Shown: piece by piece, positions 27,220 through 35,743 of the stretch
Layout of the letters: each line of letters begins with the position of its first letter
How positions within the stretch are numbered: position 1 is the first letter of the stretch
Assembly: GCA_016198745.1 (NCBI GenBank)
Contig: JACQHZ010000166.1
Location: 1 to 39,535 of the forward strand
Origin: Verrucomicrobiota bacterium
GTDB lineage: Bacteria; Verrucomicrobiota; Verrucomicrobiia; JABWAM01
DNA length: 39,535 nucleotides
Reading direction: 5' to 3'
The notes under the pieces: generated by a model
Databases searched by the model: none
The model's input: the letters and a program-made list of their open reading frames with translations, nothing else
Told to the model about the DNA's origin: nothing
Position numbers and translations under genes: made by a program

Positions 27220-29610
27220 ATGAAAAAGTCAAAAACGCTGAATTGGAAAATTAACGTTACAAGTTCGCCCAGCGGTTTGAGCCATTGGCCGGCTCGTGTC
27301 AGCATCCCGCTCCCCAAGGGGATGGATGCGAAGGCGGAATTCTCGATCAGAGGACCCGATGGACGGACCGTCTCCGCCCAATCGCGGGTTTTAGTTCCAT
27401 GGCCGGATGGTTCGCCGCGCTGGGTGCAGTTGGATTTCCAAGCCGGGCAAACGGGTGAGCACATCGTCTCCAACAAGTTTGCGCCGGAGAAACCAACGTT
27501 GCCTGTCGAAGTCACCCGTGAAAAAAGCATGGTCCACGTCACAGTCGGGCGAATGCGCGTTACGCTCTCCCCGGAAGGCGCCAGCCTCATCGCAGGCATC
27601 ACGTGGGACCATCGGCCGCTCACGGGTAACGCTGCTTCATGGCGGTTCACCGTTACCGTCGAGGACGGGAAGGTCCATCCGCTTGCGCCATCAGCCGGTC
27701 GGAATTTGACTATCGAAGCCGACGGACCCCATCGCTATCAAATTTCGTGGGAAACCCATCACGCTGATGGCGGTGACCGCCGTTCGCTCGACGCGCGTTT
27801 TCGGTTCGAGGCGCTGGCAGGCATGGAAGGATTTACGCTGTCGTATCAGTTCTTCCACAAGTTGCCGGGACATGAGGCGCTGAAATTCAAGGGCATCCAA
27901 GGTGAATTCGAATTCGGACCGCTCGGAGACCGGAAGGGGCGGGTGGTTGTGGTTCAGTCCTCCTACAATAACGTGGGGCTGCCGCGCATGGTGCGAACTC
28001 GCAATGAGGTCACGGTGCATGTAGATCACACCCAGTTTGCGGCACATGTGGAGGATGCAGTGGTCCTGGACGATCATTTCGATTACCCGCATTTTCTTCT
28101 CAGCACCAATCTCTCCACGGGCAGCGCGGCGGCCCTGGAAAACGATCAAGCGGCGGTTCTGTGCGCGATGCGGGATTTTGAGTGTCAGCGACCCAAGACC
28201 CTGACGGTCCGGCCGGGCGGAATTCATTTTGGCATCTGGCCCGAAGAGGCGGGAACCCTGAAACTGCCCCAGGGACGCAGCAATCGGCAGGTTTTTTGTT
28301 TTCGGTTCTGTGATCCCGATCAGAAAAAAGTGGACGGTCTGCTTGCCAATCCGGCATCCTGCCATTTGGAACCGGCCGTTTGCTGGCTGGACAAGGCGGA
28401 CAGCATCCATGCCGGAGCGACGTGGGACCAACCGCGATTGTTCGACGGCAGCGAACCGGGCGCTGCGTTTTTCTCGCACCTGTTGCAGCACAACACCGGT
28501 CGATTTGAAACCGTGCCGGAAATGTTTCACTACGGTGACGCGCCGGATCCGGGCTATACCGTGGCTTATCCCTCGACCGGTCGCACGCCGAAGATCGGGG
28601 ACGCTCCAACGAAATTCATCTTTGCAGCAGCAGCCCACGTCCTTCATGGACATTTCCACAGCCAGGATCACCTGCCGCAGGTTTGGTCGAACAACGAGTA
28701 TGACGCCATCTATTGCCTGGCGCTGGAAACCATGCGCGCGCGCAACGCGGGCATCCTTCGCAGGCTTCAGGCCGCCGTCCGCCATCAAATCGAGGTGGAT
28801 TTCGTCCACTACGCCGATCATTGGCAGCATCATCGGGGCACGCCGGCGCATTCCTACGATCACGTGTCCGGAACGGCTGTGATCATGAGCCATCAGTGGA
28901 CCCAGGGATTGTATTACTACTATGCGCTGACCGGCGACGACGATGTGCCGGAAGTGGTCCGGGCCATTTGCGATTACAACATCGCCTTCATCAACCGCGA
29001 CGAGGTTTCTTTCACCCTCGGTTTCGACCGGGAACTCGGCTGGGCGCTGGTCGCCCTGGTCTTTGGCTACGAACTGACCGCCGAAAAGAAATACATTGAC
29101 GTCGCGCGCCTGGTTGCCCGGAAGCTCCAGCAATTCGCCCGTTCAAACGATCCCAAAGGGCTGATTAAAACCTCCTCTCCATCTGTTGGCGTGAAGGCCG
29201 CTGCCATTGGCGGAGGGTTCTATTATAATACGATTCCCCTTGGGTTTAAGGCGTACCATCAGGCGACCAACGAATCGTGGGCCAGGGATTTACTTCTCGA
29301 ATGGGTGGATTACGGAATGACCAATTTCAACAACAAGGCCACCGGGAACAAGTTGACGGAGTTGTTTCCGGAAATCTTCTGCTACGTGTGCGAATTGACC
29401 GGCAACAAGCGTTATCTCAAACAAAGCTTGTGGCACCTGATCATGTTCTTTCGCGGTTTCAGCACCATTGGCTGGCTTGACGAGATGGGCGGTCCGCTCT
29501 CCACCAAGCAATATGCGCGGGTCTATCGCGGATTGCTCCCTTTTCTCTCAACGCTCGCCCGCACAGGAATGCTGAAAAAGGTCGAGAAACGGTTGATGGG
29601 CGATTTGTAA
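27220..29610 (+). CDS. PcRGLX/YetA-like RIFT-barrel protein (exo-rhamnogalacturonan lyase family)
   Basis: N-terminal RIFT barrel-like SGLSHWPARVSIPLPKGM...SAQSRVLVPWPDGSPRWVQLDF; C-terminal alpha/alpha-toroid-like HSYDHVSGTAVIMSHQWTQGLYYYYALTGDDDVPE. Confidence 0.75.
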   Translation: MKKSKTLNWKINVTSSPSGLSHWPARVSIPLPKGMDAKAEFSIRGPDGRTVSAQSRVLVPWPDGSPRWVQLDFQAGQTGEHIVSNKFAPEKPTLPVEVTREKSMVHVTVGRMRVTLSPEGASLIAGITWDHRPLTGNAASWRFTVTVEDGKVHPLAPSAGRNLTIEADGPHRYQISWETHHADGGDRRSLDARFRFEALAGMEGFTLSYQFFHKLPGHEALKFKGIQGEFEFGPLGDRKGRVVVVQSSYNNVGLPRMVRTRNEVTVHVDHTQFAAHVEDAVVLDDHFDYPHFLLSTNLSTGSAAALENDQAAVLCAMRDFECQRPKTLTVRPGGIHFGIWPEEAGTLKLPQGRSNRQVFCFRFCDPDQKKVDGLLANPASCHLEPAVCWLDKADSIHAGATWDQPRLFDGSEPGAAFFSHLLQHNTGRFETVPEMFHYGDAPDPGYTVAYPSTGRTPKIGDAPTKFIFAAAAHVLHGHFHSQDHLPQVWSNNEYDAIYCLALETMRARNAGILRRLQAAVRHQIEVDFVHYADHWQHHRGTPAHSYDHVSGTAVIMSHQWTQGLYYYYALTGDDDVPEVVRAICDYNIAFINRDEVSFTLGFDRELGWALVALVFGYELTAEKKYIDVARLVARKLQQFARSNDPKGLIKTSSPSVGVKAAAIGGGFYYNTIPLGFKAYHQATNESWARDLLLEWVDYGMTNFNNKATGNKLTELFPEIFCYVCELTGNKRYLKQSLWHLIMFFRGFSTIGWLDEMGGPLSTKQYARVYRGLLPFLSTLARTGMLKKVEKRLMGDL

Positions 29611-29661
29611 ACCAGGCGCAACGCTGCAAATCCCGCACAGCGCCTTCATCCGCCATCCGGG

Positions 29662-30372
29662 TCACTCTCCAAGGATGCCCATTTGTTTGAGACTGATAAA
29701 ACTGTCGGAACGGGCGACGGAAGGGCGGCCGATGATGACGTGATCCAATAACGGAACGCCGAGCACTTCTCCCGCGCGTTTCATCTCGCGCGTGGTGCGA
29801 ATGTCGTCCGGACTCGGTTTGGGATCGCCGCTCGGATGGTTGTGGACGAGCACCAGATGGACCGCCGACGCGGCAATCGCCTCGCGGAAGACCTCGCGCG
29901 GATGCGCGAGGGTCTGATTGGTCAGGCCGCTTGTCACCTCGTAGCAACGCAAGAGACGAAGTTTGGAATCCAGCGCCAGACCGAAAAGAACCTCAACATT
30001 CAAGAACCGAACCCGCTCGGCCATGAGTTCGTAAATTTGTTTCGGATTGTCCAGCGGCCGATTCAGCATCTTGCGGGAACTGATGCGTTCGTGCAAATCG
30101 AACGCCGCCCGCAGGGCGGTCGCCTTCGCATTTCCGATTCCGGGAATGCGCGACATTTCGCGCACGGAACATCGCATGAGCGATTCCAGCCCGCCATAAT
30201 GTTTCAGCAACTTCTCACCCAGTTGCACCACCGAAAGCCCCTTGAGGCCGGTGCGCAACAGGATGGCGAGCAGTTCTGCGTCCGTGAGCGCCGCCGATCC
30301 AAACCGTTCCAGCCGTTCCCTCGGACGATTGTCTTCGGGGATTTCACGCAACAGGCCGCCGGGAGATTTCAT
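29662..30372 (-). CDS. radC: RadC family JAB-domain protein
   Basis: HLVLVHNHPSGDPKPSPDDIRTTREMKRAGEVLGVPLLDHVIIG plus N-terminal HhH-like IPGIGNAKATALRAAF. Confidence 0.95.
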   Translation of the reverse strand: MKSPGGLLREIPEDNRPRERLERFGSAALTDAELLAILLRTGLKGLSVVQLGEKLLKHYGGLESLMRCSVREMSRIPGIGNAKATALRAAFDLHERISSRKMLNRPLDNPKQIYELMAERVRFLNVEVLFGLALDSKLRLLRCYEVTSGLTNQTLAHPREVFREAIAASAVHLVLVHNHPSGDPKPSPDDIRTTREMKRAGEVLGVPLLDHVIIGRPSVARSDSFISLKQMGILGE

Positions 30373-30412
30373 GGGATGCTCGATGTCAATGGGATTTCCA
30401 CTTTTGTGAAAT

Positions 30413-31063
30413 CTATTTGTGGCGCGACGCGGTGTCGGTCGTGTGATTATCTTGCGGCGACTGCCGCCCCGCGCTTGCGGAGTTCAGCGACGTCCAGAGA
30501 TTGGTCCACGAGAAAAGTCGGCCGGGACAATCGCTGTCTTCGCCGTAAAACTGGCCGTGCCCATGAATGTACTCTTCGGGGATATGAAACTCCGTTTGCA
30601 GACGAAGGAGGAGCTTGCCGAGCGACGCCATCTGACGCGCCGTGGGCCCCTTTCGGTTGAAATTGCCGATGAGACAGATGCCGATGCCGCAATCGTTCAA
30701 ATGATCCTGATGACAATGGCCGCCCTGGAGTTGGAATTTCCATCGGTGTCCCTCCACAATCGCACCATCCCCCAATCCCGCGCTCCCGTTGCCGATGAGA
30801 AAGTGATAGGCCATCCCGTTTTCCATCCCGCGATGAAGGTGTCCGGTCTGAATGATGTCTTCGTTGCCTTTCGTTGCGCCGCTGTGATGAATGACGATGT
30901 AGCGCCATTCCCGCGTCCCGGTCGGGATCGGCGCCGGTTCTGGCCGGGCGTACGATGCCCGCGCGCATGCGCAATTCAGCCACGGCGAGATCTCCGACGC
31001 CAACAAAAACAAGCTTGCGGCCGTCAGCCATCTCCAAGAGATGGATTTCATCATGCGTTTCAT
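30413..31063 (-). CDS. N-acetylmuramoyl-L-alanine amidase / PGRP-like
   Basis: YIVIHHSGATKGNEDIIQTGHLHRGMENGMAYHFLIGNG...GICLIGNFN...IHGHGQF; N-terminal signal-like segment; ATGA overlap with miaA. Confidence 0.85.
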   Translation of the reverse strand: MKRMMKSISWRWLTAASLFLLASEISPWLNCACARASYARPEPAPIPTGTREWRYIVIHHSGATKGNEDIIQTGHLHRGMENGMAYHFLIGNGSAGLGDGAIVEGHRWKFQLQGGHCHQDHLNDCGIGICLIGNFNRKGPTARQMASLGKLLLRLQTEFHIPEEYIHGHGQFYGEDSDCPGRLFSWTNLWTSLNSASAGRQSPQDNHTTDTASRHK

Positions 31064-32013
31064 GTGAGAGGATGTTGGTTGGCCGGGCTTTCCGCCATTT
31101 CGCGGATGCGCTCCGTAATCCTAACCGACGATTCATCCTCAGACAAGTCCAACCATCGAATGTTTGGTTCATGCCGAAACCAGCTCAGTTGACGCCGGAC
31201 GAATTGACGGGTTCGTTGCTTCACCAGGAAGATTGTCTCTTCGAGACCGAGTTCGCCGGACAGGTGTCGGATCACCTCCGCGTAACCGATGGCCTTGGCA
31301 GCCGTCGGACCTTGCTTGAGGCGGCGTTCAAGCAACTGCCGGACCTCCTCCACAAAACCCCTGACAAACATTCGATCCACCCTTTCGTCGCAACGACGGT
31401 GCAATTCGGGCCGCGGCCGATTCAGCCCCACCAACGGAACGGCTGCCGATGCCCCTTGTTTCCACTGGGTTTGAAACGAGGAGATGGGGCGTCCCGTTGC
31501 CTCGAACAATTCAAGCGCACGGATCATTCTTCGACGGTCCCTTGCCTCGATGCGGCAGGCGGCCGCCGGGTCTGCTTCGAGAAGGCGCTGTCGCAGGCGT
31601 TCCGTTTCCATGGACTCCAATTGGTCGCGGAGCTTCTGGTTTCGACCGGGACCCTGAAAAATCCCCCGGGTAAGGCTGCGGACGTAGAGACCGCTCCCTC
31701 CGACCACGATGGGTCGGGCGTCGCGCGATTGGATTGCGGCGATGGCGGCGACCGCCAGTTCCCGGAACTTCGCCACATCCCAGGATTGGGTCACATCGAG
31801 AAGGTCGAGCAGATGGTGGGGAACCCCGCGTCGTTGTTCCATGGTGAGCTTGGCCGTTCCGATGTCCATGCCGCGGTAAACCTGCATCGAATCCGCAGAA
31901 ACGATCTCGCCGCCCAACTGCAACGCCAGTTCGACCGCGACCTCGCTCTTGCCCACCGCTGTGGGACCGACCAGAAAAGCAGGGGAACGCAAAGCGGTTG
32001 ATTTCAGTTGCAT
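31060..32013 (-). CDS. miaA: tRNA dimethylallyltransferase
   Basis: LVGPTAVGKSEVAVELALQLGGEIVSADSMQVYRGMDIGTAKLTMEQRRGVPHHLLDLLD; AIGYAEV; QRTRQFVRRQLSWFR. Confidence 0.95.
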   Translation of the reverse strand: MQLKSTALRSPAFLVGPTAVGKSEVAVELALQLGGEIVSADSMQVYRGMDIGTAKLTMEQRRGVPHHLLDLLDVTQSWDVAKFRELAVAAIAAIQSRDARPIVVGGSGLYVRSLTRGIFQGPGRNQKLRDQLESMETERLRQRLLEADPAAACRIEARDRRRMIRALELFEATGRPISSFQTQWKQGASAAVPLVGLNRPRPELHRRCDERVDRMFVRGFVEEVRQLLERRLKQGPTAAKAIGYAEVIRHLSGELGLEETIFLVKQRTRQFVRRQLSWFRHEPNIRWLDLSEDESSVRITERIREMAESPANQHPLT

Positions 32014-32398
32014 GAGGCGGGGAGCGTCTCGTTCAGGCCGTCGATGTCGCGTAAAGACAACAAGGTTTGCCCCACAAGGAATTGGTCAGGATATGGTTCG
32101 GCAGTCAATGCCAAAGAGAAAGCCGGGAGCATTACCTCCATCTCGGCCTTTTTCCAGACTCTGGTCCCGCCACGGCGGTATTTTGCAAACGCGCCATCCA
32201 ACGGGCGTCCCGCTCGGCGGTGGACAGAAGACGGATGACTCGCCGCCGCGCTCCCGGCCAAGCGGTTCCGACGCGGGACAACGCGTTATTCCGGAAACCA
32301 TCGCTAAAATATTCCGCCCAAAAGTCGCTGGATTACTGCAGCAGGCCGGAAACCCTTCTCGCTTGCATGACGCGCGGCAGTTGTGAATCATTCGGCGG

Positions 32399-33613
32399 AT
32401 GAACAAGCGCATCGTTGTTGCCGGGTTCATGACCTCCTGTCCCATCGCGGGCGTGGTGTGGCAGCATATCCATTATCTCCTCGGCCTCAAGAAATTGGGT
32501 TATGATCCCATTTATATCGAGGACACCGCGCGCCAACCGTACAACGCCGAGACCTTCGAGACCGGTGAAGGCGCGATTCCCGGCGTGGCCGCAACGACGC
32601 GCCGTCTGGCGCAACGATTCGGGTTTCAATGGGCGTACCGGACACGGTTCACCCGTCCCATGCAAACGCATGGCGATCTGACGGAAAGCCGGATCGCCGA
32701 CGCCTTCGCCAACGCGGCGGCAACGTTCAACCTCTGCGGCGCGCAGGAGTTGCATGACGCTGTGTTGAAATCAAGATGCCTGGTCTATGTCGAAAGCGAT
32801 CCCGGCGTCGAACAGATCAAGCTCGACAAGAAGATGGAAGATACCCGCGCGTACCTGAAGGCGCACCATGCGCATTTCACGTTCGGCGAAAACATCGGCC
32901 AACCGGATTGCCCCCTCCCCGCCGGCGGATTCCAGTGGCGCGCCACGCGCCAGCCCGTGGCGCTCGAACTCTGGCAAAATCAGAAAACAAAAATCCCCGC
33001 GCGCCATTCATCGGGCGCGCAAAATCAAAAATCAAAAATTCGCTTCACCACCGTCGCCAACTGGGAGACGAAGGGCAAGGACATCGTCTGGAAAAACCAG
33101 ATTTATTACTGGTCGAAGACCTTCGAGTTTCTCAAGTTTTCCGATCTTCCACGATGGCTGGGCGCGCCGCGGTTTGTCTGGGAACTGGCCACGGACATGA
33201 GCCGGGACCCGGCCTCCCAACAGCTTTTTGAACGTCAGGGCTGGCGGACCGCCAGCCCGCATCCGCTCTCATGCAATTTTGACGCTTACATCCGCTACAT
33301 ACAGGAGAGCGGCGCGGAGTGGACCGTGGCGAAGGATCAATACGTGCGGCTCAAGACCGGATGGTTCAGCGACCGCAGCGCCTGTTATCTCGCCACAGGC
33401 CGTCCGGTCATCACGCAAGACACGTCTTTCGACAGGTTCATCCCGACCGGAGAGGGGTTGTTCGCATTCCGGTCGCTGGACGACATCCGCGCAGCGGCGG
33501 AAGCGATCTCGAGCGACTACCCGCGGCACTCGCGCAAGGCGGCGGAAATCGCGCGCGACTGCTTTGCGGCGGAAAAAGTCGTAGGGAAAATGCTCCAGGC
33601 CATCGGCATCTGA
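32399..33613 (+). CDS. Glycosyltransferase-like protein
   Basis: MNKRIVVAGFMTSCPIAGVVWQHIHYLLGLKKLGYDPIYIED; C-terminal VRLKTGWFSDRSACYLATGRPVITQDTSFDRFIPTGEGLFAFRSLDDI. Confidence 0.65.
   Translation: MNKRIVVAGFMTSCPIAGVVWQHIHYLLGLKKLGYDPIYIEDTARQPYNAETFETGEGAIPGVAATTRRLAQRFGFQWAYRTRFTRPMQTHGDLTESRIADAFANAAATFNLCGAQELHDAVLKSRCLVYVESDPGVEQIKLDKKMEDTRAYLKAHHAHFTFGENIGQPDCPLPAGGFQWRATRQPVALELWQNQKTKIPARHSSGAQNQKSKIRFTTVANWETKGKDIVWKNQIYYWSKTFEFLKFSDLPRWLGAPRFVWELATDMSRDPASQQLFERQGWRTASPHPLSCNFDAYIRYIQESGAEWTVAKDQYVRLKTGWFSDRSACYLATGRPVITQDTSFDRFIPTGEGLFAFRSLDDIRAAAEAISSDYPRHSRKAAEIARDCFAAEKVVGKMLQAIGI
32976..33040. repeat. Repeat-like insertion inside the CDS: A-rich motifs flanking a GC palindrome
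   Basis: AAAATCAGAAAACAAAAATC ... GCGCGCC-ATTCATCG-GGCGCGC (32999-33020) ... AAAATCAAAAATCAAAAATT; encodes QNQKTKIPARHSSGAQNQKSKI in frame. Confidence 0.6.
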
Positions 33614-33770
33614 TACCGGCCATTCACACGTCTCCGGGCGCATCCCTTGGTTGTTGGTGATAATCACACCGTCGCCCAAAGATCAGGCTTGAATTCGAAG
33701 TCAAACGCTGCTGAGATGACGCCTATGCTGGGTTTGGATAGGATTTTCATCCTTTGACAACCTTTTTCCC

Positions 33771-34388
33771 ATGAGCCAACCTGTCCGCGCAACGTTGTTT
33801 TGTTCACTGCGAGTCGCTTTCTTGGTCATGGCAGCCATGTTGTTCCCTCGATGTTTTGCGCAATCGCCGGACACCAAAGCCGCCGCGCCGTCTTATCATC
33901 GGCCGTGCAAGGCCGATGATTTACCGGGAACCTGGAAGGTGGTGAAGTGGACCTGTTACTTCAAACCTCCCGAAAAAGATATTGCCAACGTCTGGTTTCA
34001 CGATGACCAATGGTGCCAGTTCACGGGCGACGGGAAAATGAAAAGCGCCAGCGCGATGAAAGGCGGCCGTTTGCTGGATGCGAAAGCGTTTGAGCGGCTC
34101 CCGGTCACCCGCAGCCTCTATGACCGTTTCAAGGTTCCTCTGGAAAGCGGTGTTCTTGAAAAACTGCCGGCGGTCATCGCGTACGCCTGCGAAACAGACG
34201 GGCGCGTGGTGGTTACCCGCACGGATTTGCAAGACCATCGTGAAATTTGGTTTTCAAATCTGATTACCGAAAACCGGTCCGAGCCGACCGTTGATGTTTT
34301 CCTTGAAAAGGGCGACCTGCTTATGACCATCCTGAATGCTCAAGGGAAGCCTGCCTATCTTCGCCAGCTTCGTCGCCTTCCGGAGTGA
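33771..34388 (+). CDS. Secreted hypothetical protein
   Basis: Signal-like LFCSLRVAFLVMAAMLFPRCFAQ followed by LPGTWKVVKW... and a beta-rich composition. Confidence 0.65.
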   Translation: MSQPVRATLFCSLRVAFLVMAAMLFPRCFAQSPDTKAAAPSYHRPCKADDLPGTWKVVKWTCYFKPPEKDIANVWFHDDQWCQFTGDGKMKSASAMKGGRLLDAKAFERLPVTRSLYDRFKVPLESGVLEKLPAVIAYACETDGRVVVTRTDLQDHREIWFSNLITENRSEPTVDVFLEKGDLLMTILNAQGKPAYLRQLRRLPE

Positions 34389-35743
34389 TCTTCGCATCGT
34401 TTCCATATCGGTGTTTTCGTTTTTTTGCCGCAGCCAAGGAATGGTTCGCCCGGCGGTTCACCCGCAACGGGCTGCTCCTTCTCGCGGGACTCGGTTTTTC
34501 TGCGGTGCTGGGTTTGGACACCAATCAGACCGTAACGTATCAAATTTTCACGTTCCTTTTCGCCGCGCTCATGCTCGCCGTTGCGGGCAGCCGGTTTCAA
34601 CGCGCGCCTTTTGCTGCGCAAAGAACGCTTCCGCGTTTCGGAAGCGCAGGCGAACCTTTGGCATATCCGGTGCTCATTGAAAATCAAACCTCACGATTGC
34701 AGGAGGGGTTGGCGCTTTTTGAAGACCTTGCCGATCCACGACCGACCTGGGAAGAATTCATTGCCACGCCGGAACCGGAGGAACGGCGGCGGAACTGGTT
34801 TGATCGCGCCTTTGGATACTACCGATGGCGATGGCTGCTTCGACGCAAACAGTGCGGCGTTTTTCAGGAACAACCGCTGCCGGCGATGCCCGCAGGCGGT
34901 CATGTCGAAATGCGCGTCGAGATCACGCCGGCGCGCAGAGGCCGGTTGCAATTCCGGGGAATGACTCTCGCCAGGGCGGACCCGTTGGGCATTTTCCGGT
35001 CCTTGACACTGAGAAAGGCGGAAGGGTCGGTTCTCATTCTGCCGAAACGCTATCCGTTGCCGGCCGTCGCAATGCCGGGCACGATGCGGTACCAACAAGG
35101 AGGCGTGGCATTGGCATCGTCGGTGGGTGAATCCGAGGAGTTCATTTCACTGCGGGATTATCGCCCCGGCGATCCGTTGCGGCATATCCACTGGCGAAGC
35201 TGGGCGAAGATCGGGAAACCCATCGTCAAGGAATTCGAAGATGAATTTTTCGTCCGTCATGCCCTGATTCTGGACACCTTTCTTGACGCCAACGGCAACG
35301 GCGATTTGTTTGAGGAAGCGGTTTCGGTCGCGGCCTCTTTCGTTTGCGCGGTTCAGACGCAGGAGTCGCTTCTGGACCTGATGTTCGTGGGACCCGATGC
35401 GTATTGTTTCACGATGGGAAGAGGGCTTGGCCACGCGGATCGCATGCTGGAAATCCTCGCTTCCGTGACGCCATGCCGGAACAAGCCCTTTGTTTCGCTG
35501 CATCAGGCAGTGATTCAACATGCGCGGGCGGTAAGCGGTTGCGTCTGCGTTTTCCTGGCCTGGGACGACGCCCGACAGGAGTTGGTCCGACAACTCCGGG
35601 CGCTTGACATTCCGATGCTCGTTCTGGTCTTGACCGAGACCGGCAAAGCGCAATGGCTGGATGCCGGGCCGCTAAAAGACCAGGTCGACCGGTTTCACCC
35701 GCTTGAAGTCGGCAATGTCGGGGAGGGACTGGCGCGATTATGA
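34385..35743 (+). CDS. DUF58 domain-containing protein
   Basis: EFISLRDYRPGDPLRHIHWRSWAKIGKPIVKEFEDEFFVRHALILDTF. Confidence 0.9.
   Translation: MIFASFPYRCFRFFAAAKEWFARRFTRNGLLLLAGLGFSAVLGLDTNQTVTYQIFTFLFAALMLAVAGSRFQRAPFAAQRTLPRFGSAGEPLAYPVLIENQTSRLQEGLALFEDLADPRPTWEEFIATPEPEERRRNWFDRAFGYYRWRWLLRRKQCGVFQEQPLPAMPAGGHVEMRVEITPARRGRLQFRGMTLARADPLGIFRSLTLRKAEGSVLILPKRYPLPAVAMPGTMRYQQGGVALASSVGESEEFISLRDYRPGDPLRHIHWRSWAKIGKPIVKEFEDEFFVRHALILDTFLDANGNGDLFEEAVSVAASFVCAVQTQESLLDLMFVGPDAYCFTMGRGLGHADRMLEILASVTPCRNKPFVSLHQAVIQHARAVSGCVCVFLAWDDARQELVRQLRALDIPMLVLVLTETGKAQWLDAGPLKDQVDRFHPLEVGNVGEGLARL

Noticed and set aside
26082-27650. 522-aa minus-strand ORF
   Set aside because: Runs through the DUF4143 pseudogene, a palindromic repeat and the start of another gene; no domain recognised.
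27691-29133. 480-aa minus-strand ORF
   Set aside because: Shadow of the RIFT-barrel/PcRGLX-like gene; no recognisable domain.
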